A stretch of 64,000 bases of DNA from GCA-2687025 sp964473525 (GTDB lineage Bacteria > Poribacteria > WGA-4E > GCA-2687025): the NCBI GenBank assembly GCA_964473525.1, contig CAYYPK010000023.1, positions 1-64,000 on the forward strand. The letters run 5' to 3'. Shown one piece after another: positions 8,555 to 16,154 of this stretch. The stretch's first letter is position 1, and each line of letters starts with the position of its first letter. The notes beneath the pieces were generated by a model, which was not told the DNA's origin, did no database searches, and worked only from the letters and a program-made list of their open reading frames with translations. The position numbers and the translations under genes were made by a program.

Positions 8555-11488
8555 ATGACCGCGTCAACCGACTCGTCGAAGCCGACCGCATGTGCCCCGT
8601 CCGCGCGCCCGAACCGTTGGGCGCGGTCGGCCCTCAGTTATGTGATGCTCGCGGCCCTCATCACGTGGGGCGCCGCGTATACGACAGCCGCGCACGCGCA
8701 GGACGACGCCACGATGACAGTGGACGAGCGCGGCGACGACGACAAAGCCGTTAAGATCACCCTCGACTTCGTGAACGCCGAAGTGCAGCAACTCCTCAAG
8801 TTCCTCCAGACTGAGACGAATCTGACCATCATTGCCGCCGAGGAGGATGTGCAGGGGAAGAAGCTGTCGCTGCTGAACCTCAAGGAAGTGACCGTCGAGG
8901 AGGCGATCGAGAAGGTCAAGTCAGGACTGATGCAGTTCGGGCTAACGACTATCAGGACCGACTCTACGATGATCATCACCACCGTCCAGAAGGCGGTGAA
9001 GATGAAGGTTCCCGTCACAACAGGGGCCGACCCGACGACGATCCCCGACTCCGACCAGGTCATCACGCACGTCATCCCGTTACAGTACCTCGACGCGGAC
9101 CGCCTGTCGGGGCAGATCAAGCCGATGACGTCGGACCCAGCGGTCGTCTTCGGGGACCAGTCGTCCAACACGCTCGTGATAACGGACGTCGCGTCGAACA
9201 TCCGGCGTGTGGCGACGCTCCTCGCGGAAATGGACGGCGTGCAGTCGACGGCGCTCGAAATCGCCGTGATCCAGATCAACAACACCGACGTGCAGGACAT
9301 AGAGGACGCGCTCGAGGATCTCTACGGGCGCGCGCGTGAAAACACGCGGCGTTCCCGCGACGAACGGCGCTCATCCTCGCAGACGCAGGGCGAGGTGAAC
9401 ATCACGAGCACGGAGGAGACGAATCAGCTCATCGTGCAGGCCAGCGCCGCCAACATCGCAAGCATCCGCGAGCTTATCGATGTTCTCGACACCGCCCCGT
9501 CCATGCAGATGGAGTTCAAGGTCGTTCGCCTGAAGTACGCGACCGCCGAGGACGTCGTCGAGGATCTTCAGGAAATCCTCGAGGGCGAGAGCGCCAATGA
9601 TAGGAACCGTCCGTGGTGGGAGCGCCGCCGCCGCGATCAGGGCGGGGACACCATTCAGGGCATCGTTGGCGAGATCCGCATCGCGGGCGATGACCGGCTG
9701 AACGGCATCATCATCGGAACCGATCCGCGCAACTACCCCATCATTCAGAGCCTGATCGACGCGATCGACCAGGAGGACCAGCCTGGCGAAGAGATCAAGA
9801 TCTACTTCCTCGAGAACGCTGACGCGACCACCCTGGTAGCGAATATCACGGAGTTGGTCGAGGGTCAGGAGGAGGAGGATGACCAGCCGTGGTGGTGGTT
9901 CGACCGCCGAGGCGACGAGGCCCCCGCCGAGGGCGTGTTTGGGCTGCGCGGCATCGTGAATCTGACCGCGGACACGCGGTTGAACGCCATCGTGGCTGCG
10001 ACATCGTCCTCCAACCTCCTCGTGCTGGACGATCTCATAAAGCGACTCGATGTGAACATGCCCGACCAGGAGTGGGGCACGAAGATCATCGAGCTGAAGT
10101 ACGGCGACGCGGAGAATGTCGCGAACATACTGACGAGCGTCTATCAGGGGAGCAGCGGCAACCAGCAAGGTGGGTTCTTCAATTTCCTGCGGCGACAGGG
10201 CAACCAACGCTCGCAGGCCCGAGGCTCCTTGGCTGGCAACGTCGTAGCGGAGGCGTATCCGACCATCAATGCGGTCATCGTGTCCACATCGACGGCGCGG
10301 AACTTCGTCATGATCGAGGAGTTCGTCAAGCAGCTTGACGTACCCACGCCTGAAGGTCAGCGCGAGGTCACGCGCGTGTTCAACCTGGAGTACTCCACGG
10401 CCAGTCAGCTCGAGGGCCTCCTCAACAACCTGTGGGAGGACGAGCAGGGCGGCGGGTTCAATTTCGGGCGCGCCATCACGCGCGGCTTCCGACCCGAGCA
10501 GAACGACATCAACAGCCTGTCCGGCAAGGTCCGCATCTTCTCGGACGACCAGACGAACTCGCTCGTTGTTACCACGAGCCAACGCTACCTATCGGATGTC
10601 GAGGAGCTCATCAGGGAACTTGACATCGTCAGGGGACAGGTGTGGATCGACATCACCATCCTCGAGCTGACGTTGGACGACACGACGAAGCTCGGACTCG
10701 AGATGGAGTTGACCGAGCGCCGACTGTTCGGCGCGGACGCCTTCGGCAAGGACCGTGCGCCGGGGTCCAACCCGCTCACCGGCGCCTTCGACGCGGACGT
10801 TGGTCTAGGACGCGAAGCCAGCGGCTTCTCGCTCAGCATGGCCACGCAGGAGTACATGGCGTTCCTGCACACGCTCATGCGTCGCAACCAGGTCCGAACG
10901 CTTTCACGCGTGCCTCTGTATGTGCGGGACAACGAGGAGGCGACGTTCTCAAGCGGCCGCGACATCCCTTACTTACAGAGCGCGCAGACGTCGGAGTTCA
11001 CCGGGAACCAGATATTCGGCTTCGACTTCCTGCAGGACATCGGGATCAACATCACGATCACGCCGCACATCGCGCGGCGTAGCGCCACCAACGACGGTAA
11101 GCGCACGATCGGACTCGACATCACCCAGGTTACCGCGAGCAACTTCCTCGAATTCACGAGCTTCGACGCTCCTCTGACCGAGGACAGCAGCATCTCGACG
11201 TACATCGACGCGCAGGATGGGCAGCAGATTGTCATCGGTGGACTGAAGAAGCAGAAGCGCCAGGAGATCGAGGACAAGGTACCGGTACTAGGCGACCTTC
11301 CGCTCATCGGCAGGCTATTCAAGCGCACCGAGGATGTGGCGCAGGACTCCGAGGTCGTCATCGTCATCACGCCGCACATCGTCGATGTGAACGACAGCGT
11401 CGACAGGGCGCGACTCGAGACGCTGCAGCGTGAGCGGTTCGGCTCCGAGGAGGAAGGCGTCCTTGATCCCGTGCCGGCGGCTGACTAG
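8555..11488 (+). CDS. gspD: Type II secretion secretin GspD with six N-repeats
   Basis: 977 residues from ATG 8555 (GGAAG at 8544-8548); GTG 8477 would add 26 residues ahead of the signal peptide and is less likely. The signal peptide ends near A-H-A-Q-D. Residues about 64-150 form the N0/STN domain. Six NolW-type repeats then start at about 172, 234, 319, 413, 508 and 605, each with a beta strand like V-I-x-L-x-Y followed by A-x-x-V/L and I-x-x-L-I-D. The secretin channel domain occupies about 695-955, including V-P-V-L-G-D-L-P-L-I-G-R-L-F, the family hallmark. Typical GspD has three such N-repeats (N1-N3) and 650-750 residues. It forms the outer-membrane exit channel of the system encoded upstream. 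Confidence 0.93.
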   Translation: MTASTDSSKPTACAPSARPNRWARSALSYVMLAALITWGAAYTTAAHAQDDATMTVDERGDDDKAVKITLDFVNAEVQQLLKFLQTETNLTIIAAEEDVQGKKLSLLNLKEVTVEEAIEKVKSGLMQFGLTTIRTDSTMIITTVQKAVKMKVPVTTGADPTTIPDSDQVITHVIPLQYLDADRLSGQIKPMTSDPAVVFGDQSSNTLVITDVASNIRRVATLLAEMDGVQSTALEIAVIQINNTDVQDIEDALEDLYGRARENTRRSRDERRSSSQTQGEVNITSTEETNQLIVQASAANIASIRELIDVLDTAPSMQMEFKVVRLKYATAEDVVEDLQEILEGESANDRNRPWWERRRRDQGGDTIQGIVGEIRIAGDDRLNGIIIGTDPRNYPIIQSLIDAIDQEDQPGEEIKIYFLENADATTLVANITELVEGQEEEDDQPWWWFDRRGDEAPAEGVFGLRGIVNLTADTRLNAIVAATSSSNLLVLDDLIKRLDVNMPDQEWGTKIIELKYGDAENVANILTSVYQGSSGNQQGGFFNFLRRQGNQRSQARGSLAGNVVAEAYPTINAVIVSTSTARNFVMIEEFVKQLDVPTPEGQREVTRVFNLEYSTASQLEGLLNNLWEDEQGGGFNFGRAITRGFRPEQNDINSLSGKVRIFSDDQTNSLVVTTSQRYLSDVEELIRELDIVRGQVWIDITILELTLDDTTKLGLEMELTERRLFGADAFGKDRAPGSNPLTGAFDADVGLGREASGFSLSMATQEYMAFLHTLMRRNQVRTLSRVPLYVRDNEEATFSSGRDIPYLQSAQTSEFTGNQIFGFDFLQDIGINITITPHIARRSATNDGKRTIGLDITQVTASNFLEFTSFDAPLTEDSSISTYIDAQDGQQIVIGGLKKQKRQEIEDKVPVLGDLPLIGRLFKRTEDVAQDSEVVIVITPHIVDVNDSVDRARLETLQRERFGSEEEGVLDPVPAAD

Positions 11489-11534
11489 GTAACAGTGACG
11501 AATGGCGGGCGGGCAGCCCACGCGGTGGACTCGC

Positions 11535-11550
11535 CCGCAGCGCGCTGCGG
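11535..11550. other. 16-bp perfect palindrome
   Basis: CCGCAGCGCGCTGCGG reads identically on both strands. It lies 46 bp after the gspD stop and 10 bp before the -35 of the next promoter. It could be a terminator stem for the secretion operon or an operator half. No T-tract follows, so a factor-independent terminator is not clear. Confidence 0.5.
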
Positions 11551-11559
11551 CGTGCGCAG

Positions 11560-11588
11560 TTGAGCTCCCGGGCGGGCGGTCCTACAAT
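11560..11588 (+). promoter_or_regulatory. Sigma-70-type promoter inside an inverted repeat
   Basis: TTGAGC (11560-11565), 17-bp spacer, TACAAT (11583-11588), 42 bp upstream of the dehydrogenase at 11630. A perfect 9-bp inverted repeat, GGGCGGGCG at 11570-11578 and CGCCCGCCC at 11590-11598, brackets the -10 element, so a dimeric repressor could occlude it. Confidence 0.65.
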
Positions 11589-11629
11589 TCGCCCGCCCCG
11601 GACACACGGCTCTTCTGCGGAGAACGCAC

Positions 11630-12871
11630 ATGGACGTGCTCGATATCGCCGTCATCGGCACGGGCGGCCGCGCTGGCGCGCACTTCGCGACGATACCCAA
11701 GCTCACGAATCACTACCGTCTAACGGCTGTTGCCGATCTTGACGACGCGCGCGGGCGTGCTGTTGGCGACGCGCATGGTGTGCCGTCGTTCATCGATCCC
11801 GTCGAGATGCTCGACAAGACGAAGCCGCACGTCATCCTCATCGCCGTCCCGCCCGAGGGGCACCATGTGCTTGTCGCCCAGGCCGCGGAGCGGGGCATCC
11901 ACTCCGTGAGCGAAACGCCCATGTCGTTCAGCCTGGCGTGCGCACGGCGCATGATGGAGGATGCCGATCGACACGGTACGCTGCTCGAAGTCAGCGAGAA
12001 CGTGCGCCGCTGGCCGATGGAGCGACTCAAGCGGGCCATCGTGGACGCCGGCGCGCTCGGTGACGTGACGCAGATACACTGCTGGTACGGCAGCGGCATG
12101 TACCACGGAATCAGCGCCATCAGGAACATCGCTGCCGCCCCGGCCTCCCGGGTAGTCGGCCACGCACACAACGTAAAGATGGCGCAGGCCCGCTGGTTCG
12201 ATCCGTTTGCTCGCCGTTCCGCGGGCGAGTCTGACGGCACGGCCACGGCTCCCGCCGAGTCAGCCGGCGACTCCGATCTTGTGACATGGGAGCTCGGCGT
12301 CACGACGTTCGCCAACGGCGTCGTTTCGACGCACCAGTACCCCATCGGGGGCGTGCGCGGGAACCACTGGGAGGCTCATCTCACGCGCGGCGAGTTCGTG
12401 GCGGGCGACATCTTCGAGGTCGTCGACGGTGACCGCCGGCGGCTCGAAGTCGAGACCGTCACTTCCGACCACAACGGTGGTCGCGGCATCGACGCCATGC
12501 GCGTGCAGACGTCAGCCGGTGAGGTTGTGTGGGAGAACCCGCATCGCGCCTACCCACTCGGCGACGCCGATGATGTCGCGCGCGCCGATGTTCTCCTCAG
12601 TGTCCACGCCGCGGCGACATCGGGCGCCGACCTGGATTACGGTGGCGAGGGCGGGTACCGCGACATGGAGATGATGATCGCCGCCCGGGAATCCGCGCTG
12701 AGTGGCGGCGCGCCGATCTCTCTCCCAGCGACAGATTCGCCGCTGTACGACGGCATCCAGCACGCCGAATACGCGCGGCGGTACGGGCACGATCCGCTGG
12801 AGCTACGGACGTCCGAGAAGTGGACGCAAGAGGCCCGGATCGCGTCGGAGATAGCCGCCGGTGGATCCTAA
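11630..12871 (+). CDS. Gfo/Idh/MocA-family oxidoreductase
   Basis: 413 residues. The N-terminal Rossmann half starts with I-A-V-I-G-T-G-G-R-A-G and contains the usual D at the end of strand 2 (V-A-D-L-D). The C-terminal half has the alpha/beta dimerisation fold of the family. Members are NAD(P)-dependent dehydrogenases of sugars, inositols or amino-sugars. An oddity is E95-T96-P97 where most members have E-K-P, whose lysine contacts substrate and cofactor. The other three copies in this window keep E-K-P, so this one may have altered chemistry. It overlaps the downstream dioxygenase gene by 11 bp, so the two are probably co-translated. The substrate cannot be read from sequence. Confidence 0.85.
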   Translation: MDVLDIAVIGTGGRAGAHFATIPKLTNHYRLTAVADLDDARGRAVGDAHGVPSFIDPVEMLDKTKPHVILIAVPPEGHHVLVAQAAERGIHSVSETPMSFSLACARRMMEDADRHGTLLEVSENVRRWPMERLKRAIVDAGALGDVTQIHCWYGSGMYHGISAIRNIAAAPASRVVGHAHNVKMAQARWFDPFARRSAGESDGTATAPAESAGDSDLVTWELGVTTFANGVVSTHQYPIGGVRGNHWEAHLTRGEFVAGDIFEVVDGDRRRLEVETVTSDHNGGRGIDAMRVQTSAGEVVWENPHRAYPLGDADDVARADVLLSVHAAATSGADLDYGGEGGYRDMEMMIAARESALSGGAPISLPATDSPLYDGIQHAEYARRYGHDPLELRTSEKWTQEARIASEIAAGGS

Positions 12872-13622
12872 CGACGCCCGCCCATTCACTGTCAGCGATG
12901 GCGCCGACCCCGGCCTGCAGGCGAGGCTGGCCGAGGACGGGTACGCGTACCTGCCCGGCCTGGTCCCGCCGACAGCCGTGGACCGCGCCCGAGAAGCCAT
13001 CGCCGACGTGCTCGCTGACGAGACCATTCTACAGGACGGTACGATTCCAGGGGATCTCGTCTACCGCGAGGGCGACCCACCGAGCCGGGACGTGCTGCTG
13101 GCGCTCCACAAGCGCCTGAATCCCCTGGCAGCCTTCACCACGCTCGCGGAGCAGCCCGCGATCCTCGCCGTGATGCGCGCGTTGCTCGGCCCCCGCGTGC
13201 TGACGCACGTCCGCAAGATATGCCGCGTGAAATACCCCCACGATCCGTACGACATCGTCGGCCCGCATCAGGACTTCTGGTACATCAAGGGCTCCCAGAC
13301 GACCTACACGTGCTGGCTTCCACTGACGAATACGTCCGCGGACATCGGGGGGCTGGCGCTACTGCCGGGCACGCATCTCGACGGGCCAGCACCGCACCAT
13401 GGGTCCGACGACAGCCGATTCCACGGAGTGGGCGATGCGGCGCGAGCCAGCGACTGGGCGTGGTCGCCGATGCAGGTGGGCGACGCCCTCGTGTTCCACA
13501 GCCTTACGGTCCACGCCGGACTGCTGAACGCGTCCACGCAGGTGCGCCTGTCCGTCGACTACCGATATCAGGCGGAGGGCGATGCCATGGAGGAGAGCCA
13601 CACCCGTCCCCACTTCGAATAG
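12861..13622 (+). CDS. Phytanoyl-CoA dioxygenase (PhyH)-family protein
   Basis: 253 residues from GTG 12861, inside the end of the dehydrogenase gene. It belongs to the Fe(II)/2-oxoglutarate-dependent PhyH superfamily. The facial triad is visible as H136-x-D138 (G-P-H-Q-D-F-W) and distal H218 (L-T-V-H-A-G), with R229 positioned to bind the 2-oxoglutarate carboxylate. The linking stretch P-L-T-N-T-S-A-D-I-G-G-L-A-L-L-P-G-T-H is standard for the family. Such enzymes hydroxylate varied small molecules, not only phytanoyl-CoA. Coupling to a Gfo/Idh dehydrogenase suggests oxidation of a modified sugar or osmolyte, which is inference. A strong hairpin terminator follows the stop. Confidence 0.88.
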   Translation: MDPNDARPFTVSDGADPGLQARLAEDGYAYLPGLVPPTAVDRAREAIADVLADETILQDGTIPGDLVYREGDPPSRDVLLALHKRLNPLAAFTTLAEQPAILAVMRALLGPRVLTHVRKICRVKYPHDPYDIVGPHQDFWYIKGSQTTYTCWLPLTNTSADIGGLALLPGTHLDGPAPHHGSDDSRFHGVGDAARASDWAWSPMQVGDALVFHSLTVHAGLLNASTQVRLSVDYRYQAEGDAMEESHTRPHFE

Positions 13623-13632
13623 GCCGCCGTGC

Positions 13633-13673
13633 ACGAAGAGCCGCCCCTTGATCGCACAGGGGCGGCTCTTCGT
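13633..13673. terminator. Bidirectional hairpin between convergent genes
   Basis: A 16-bp perfect stem (13633-13648 with 13658-13673; core GAAGAGCCGCCCCT) with a 9-nt loop lies between the PhyH stop at 13622 and the convergent lipoprotein stop at 13690. It is the clearest terminator in the window and could serve both strands, although the T-tract is short. Confidence 0.8.
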
Positions 13674-13689
13674 TTGGATGCGACGGGAC

Positions 13690-14454
13690 CTAGTAGCGGA
13701 TCGTCTGCGGCTGAGCCTCGTAGATGCTGCGGTCGAACACGTACGGGAAGACGAAGTCCAGCTTCTGGTAGCGGCCGATCTCCGACTCTGGCGGCGTTTC
13801 CACGGCGATGTGCAGCCAGATGTCGGTGGCGTTGGGCTTCACCGCCTGGAACGGCATGTACCCCTCCACCGTGACGCCGACCGGCACTTCCTTGTCGATG
13901 AGCCACGTCTCGAAGAGCAACGAGTGCATCTCCTTGAGCCCATTGTTGACATCGAGCGTACGGCCCTTCTTGTATTGGATTCTCTCTTCGTTCGCCACTT
14001 CGGTGACGACGTAGTAGTAGTTGGGATCCATGTCCTTGCGCAGTCGCAGATCGTCCTCAATGAAGATGTACGAGTCGTTGATGTCCATGAGCTTCATGCG
14101 GACCGGCTTCTCGTACGTGTGCGAGACGCTCACATGCCAGACGTCAACGCGCCTGCCCTGCTCCCAGGACGGCTCGAAGAGGAACGCTGACGTCTTGGCG
14201 CCGCGGTTAAACTTGCGGTCCAACTCGGCTTTGCGCCAGTACTGAACGCGCACGGTCACGCCGTCCTGCGTGAGCTCGAGCGTCGGCTGGGGTCTCGTCT
14301 CCATGTCGACGATGATGTTGGCGTCGTCACCCTCGTAGGTTGTCAGCGGTTGTATCGGCGACAGACGGCTTAGCGGGGAGCTCGTGGTGCATCCGGTGGC
14401 CATCAGTCCCGCGACCGCGAGCGCGGCGAACCCGCCCAGAACGTGTCGGCGCAT
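13690..14454 (-). CDS. Lipoprotein of unknown function
   Basis: 254 residues from ATG 14454, chosen because GAGGAG (14464-14469) is 9 bp upstream; ATG 14463 would abut that site. M-R-R-H-V-L then a hydrophobic stretch and A-T-G-C-T-T-S-S form a lipoprotein signal with the lipidated Cys at 22. The mature protein is beta-rich with several aromatic-charged strands (V-T-V-R-V-Q-Y-W, V-D-V-W-H-V-S-V-S-H, W-L-I-D-K-E-V-P) and no motif I can tie to a named family. It may be a periplasmic or outer-membrane-anchored beta-sandwich. A good promoter lies at 14558-14586, so it appears to be transcribed on its own. Confidence 0.8.
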   Translation of the reverse strand: MRRHVLGGFAALAVAGLMATGCTTSSPLSRLSPIQPLTTYEGDDANIIVDMETRPQPTLELTQDGVTVRVQYWRKAELDRKFNRGAKTSAFLFEPSWEQGRRVDVWHVSVSHTYEKPVRMKLMDINDSYIFIEDDLRLRKDMDPNYYYVVTEVANEERIQYKKGRTLDVNNGLKEMHSLLFETWLIDKEVPVGVTVEGYMPFQAVKPNATDIWLHIAVETPPESEIGRYQKLDFVFPYVFDRSIYEAQPQTIRY

Positions 14455-14557
14455 ACGTGACATCTCCTCGTGGCATGGGTCAGCGATGCGCGGCGCGGGC
14501 GTCATCCGTCACCGGCCGCCAGTAAATCCGTGTGCAGTCCCGTCGGCAATCGGGCGC

Positions 14558-14586
14558 ATCCTAGCACGTAGCCGCTGGCGACACAA
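14558..14586 (-). promoter_or_regulatory. Extended -10 promoter for the lipoprotein gene
   Basis: On the minus strand: TTGTGT (14581-14586), 17-bp spacer, TAGGAT (14558-14563) preceded by TGC, an extended -10. The predicted start site is near 14551, giving a leader of about 95 nt to ATG 14454. Confidence 0.55.
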
Positions 14587-14630
14587 TCGGTATGCGTCGT
14601 CGTCCGGCGCCCTCGGCGGCGCGCCACGAT

Positions 14631-14714
14631 TCATGACACAAACCACACCGCTAACAGCGACGACACCACCGCCCACGTCGCCAGGGCCACGAGGCTGACT
14701 ACTATGCGCATCAT
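14631..14714 (-). CDS. 27-residue single-helix membrane peptide
   Basis: A 28-codon frame from ATG 14714 to TGA 14631. AAGGAG at 14720-14725 lies 5 bp upstream of the start, the best ribosome site in this stretch. The product is M-M-R-I followed by a continuous hydrophobic helix (V-V-S-L-V-A-L-A-T-W and on to V-W-F-V-S) with no charged residue after Arg3, so it should span the inner membrane once. It starts 22 bp after the stop of the sigma-factor gene on the same strand, suggesting co-transcription. Small membrane peptides linked to sigma factors can act as regulators, but nothing here proves that. Confidence 0.5.
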   Translation of the reverse strand: MMRIVVSLVALATWAVVSSLLAVWFVS

Positions 14715-14735
14715 GCGTACTCCTTGTCGCCAGTT

Positions 14736-15434
14736 CTATGCGGCGTTGGGTTCTTCCCACCACAGGCGGATCTTCGCGAACGCTCTGTGCAGCACCTGAT
14801 GGATCCGCTGACGGGACACGCCCAGGTCGCGGGCGATGTCGGCGCACCCGTAGCCTTCGCCGTAGCGGCGTATGATGTCGCGCTCGTTCGGCTGCAGGCG
14901 TTCAATGAACGCGTGCAGCTGCGTGTACTCCATCTCCCGCCAGATTTCCGTGTCCTGCTCGACGCGGCCGCAGTGCACGCCATTCCGCCGTTCGCCCTGT
15001 GGGAGCTGCGCCAGTCTGTCGGTCGTGCGCCCGTCGTCGTCGTTGCTTTCCTCGTGCAGCGACCGTGTGTAGATGGCCGACGCCAGATCGTCCTCGCCGT
15101 CGTCGCGACGGCTGCGCCACATGCGTTCCGGGATAGAGAACGCGCCAGAGTTGGATCGGCAGTAGTGGAGCGCCGCCCAGTAGACGCGCGGCCGGAGGAA
15201 ACTCGCCAGTGGCACGCCCTTTGACGGGTCGTAGCGGGACACGAGCTCCGCGCAGGCTGCCCACGCTTCCTGCGTCGCGTCCTCGACGAGTTCCACGCGC
15301 CCAGCCTTCACGCAGACAGACCTAACGACACGTTGCACCTGCTTGACGAGTTCAGGGTCGTTGAGGTCACTCGTGTAGGCGTGCGCCGCCGGCGCTGCTG
15401 GTGGCGGCTGTGTGGCTGCATGTGCTGAAAACAT
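14736..15434 (-). CDS. Sigma-70-family RNA polymerase sigma factor
   Basis: 232 residues from ATG 15434, with GGGAG 6 bp upstream; the frame extends upstream without a better start. Region 2 is seen at about residues 30-105 (V-E-D-A-T-Q-E-A-W, then S-R-Y-D-P-S-K-G-V-P-L-A-S-F-L, the sigma-2 pattern for core binding and -10 recognition). Region 4 covers about 180-228 (L-Q-P-N-E-R-D-I-I-R-R-Y, G-C-A-D-I-A-R-D-L-G-V-S-R-Q-R-I-H-Q), a helix-turn-helix for the -35. Regions 1.1 and 3 are absent or poorly formed, and an acidic linker joins the two. It is an alternative (ECF-like or SigF/B-like) sigma factor. No anti-sigma gene of normal size is adjacent. Confidence 0.85.
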   Translation of the reverse strand: MFSAHAATQPPPAAPAAHAYTSDLNDPELVKQVQRVVRSVCVKAGRVELVEDATQEAWAACAELVSRYDPSKGVPLASFLRPRVYWAALHYCRSNSGAFSIPERMWRSRRDDGEDDLASAIYTRSLHEESNDDDGRTTDRLAQLPQGERRNGVHCGRVEQDTEIWREMEYTQLHAFIERLQPNERDIIRRYGEGYGCADIARDLGVSRQRIHQVLHRAFAKIRLWWEEPNAA

Positions 15435-15499
15435 CGCTTTCTCCCGTTGTCGCTGGCGCGACGGGTGTCCGTCGTGCGCCTCTGCCAACTACATACGTG

Positions 15500-15518
15500 A
15501 GGTTAACGCGTTAGGTTA
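15500..15518. promoter_or_regulatory. Direct repeat AGGTTA flanking palindrome TAACGCGTTA
   Basis: AGGTTA at 15500-15505 and 15513-15518 (13-bp period) surround the perfect palindrome TAACGCGTTA at 15504-15513. It lies in the divergent region between the sigma-factor gene (-) and the helix-turn-helix gene (+), where an operator would be expected. Confidence 0.4.
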
Positions 15519-15556
15519 CGGGTTCGGTCAAGAAAAGTGTTCCCTCTCGCGCCAAG

Positions 15557-15586
15557 TTGACGAAACGGGCGTCGTGCCCTTACGTA
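15557..15586 (+). promoter_or_regulatory. Weak -35/-10 candidate for the HTH gene
   Basis: TTGACG (15557-15562), 18-bp spacer, TACGTA (15581-15586), about 60 bp before ATG 15648. The -35 is good and the -10 poor. Confidence 0.3.
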
Positions 15587-15647
15587 TTACCCAGCAGGAC
15601 CCGCTGGTTACAGACGGACGCGGGCGCACGCGTAGGGATGGCGTAAG

Positions 15648-16145
15648 ATGAACTCAGACACCGTTACATCGGGTGGCGACCACGAACGCGAACGCGAGTA
15701 CGACCTGAAGGAGGCCGCTCAGATCCTGGGCAAGACTCCCGACGCGCTACGGATGCAGGTAAGGAGGGGCACGATCAAGGCTCGCAAGGAGCCCATCCCC
15801 GGAGACGAGACGGGCATGCGGGGGAAGATCTACATTCCGCAGAGCGAGTTGGACAAGGAGCGCGTGCGGATTGAGGCCGAGACGGCGAAGGTGAACGCGC
15901 GTCGCGCCCATTCTACGTTGGCGACGGATGTGCTGGACCCGTCCTCGCAGAGGCCTTCCGCGCCGACCCACGAGCCGGCGCCTGGGGCCGAGGTCGTGGG
16001 GGCTCTGGAGGCCCTTGCCGCGCGTCAGGAGCAGCTAGAGCAGGATCTGAGGCAGGAACGCGAAGACACGCGCGCCCTGATTCGCGCCGTGGAGCAGCAG
16101 GTGGACATGCTGAAGACGCTCGTAACCGCGGTCATGGCGAAGTGA
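15648..16145 (+). CDS. Helix-turn-helix plus coiled-coil DNA-binding protein
   Basis: 165 residues. Residues about 17-70 match the MerR/excisionase-like winged-helix layout: Y-D-L-K-E-A-A-Q-I-L-G-K-T-P-D-A-L-R recognition helices, then R-R-G-T-I-K-A-R-K and a K-I-Y-I-P-Q-S-E-L strand-helix end. After a Pro-rich linker, residues about 105-160 are a heptad-patterned coiled coil (L-E-A-L-A-A-R-Q-E-Q-L-E-Q-D-L) suited to dimerisation. This resembles small KfrA- or MerR-like regulators. It is divergent from the sigma-factor gene across a palindrome-containing intergenic region, so it may regulate that gene and itself. Target and ligand are unknown. Confidence 0.7.
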   Translation: MNSDTVTSGGDHEREREYDLKEAAQILGKTPDALRMQVRRGTIKARKEPIPGDETGMRGKIYIPQSELDKERVRIEAETAKVNARRAHSTLATDVLDPSSQRPSAPTHEPAPGAEVVGALEALAARQEQLEQDLRQEREDTRALIRAVEQQVDMLKTLVTAVMAK

Positions 16146-16154
16146 CGCGAGGGA

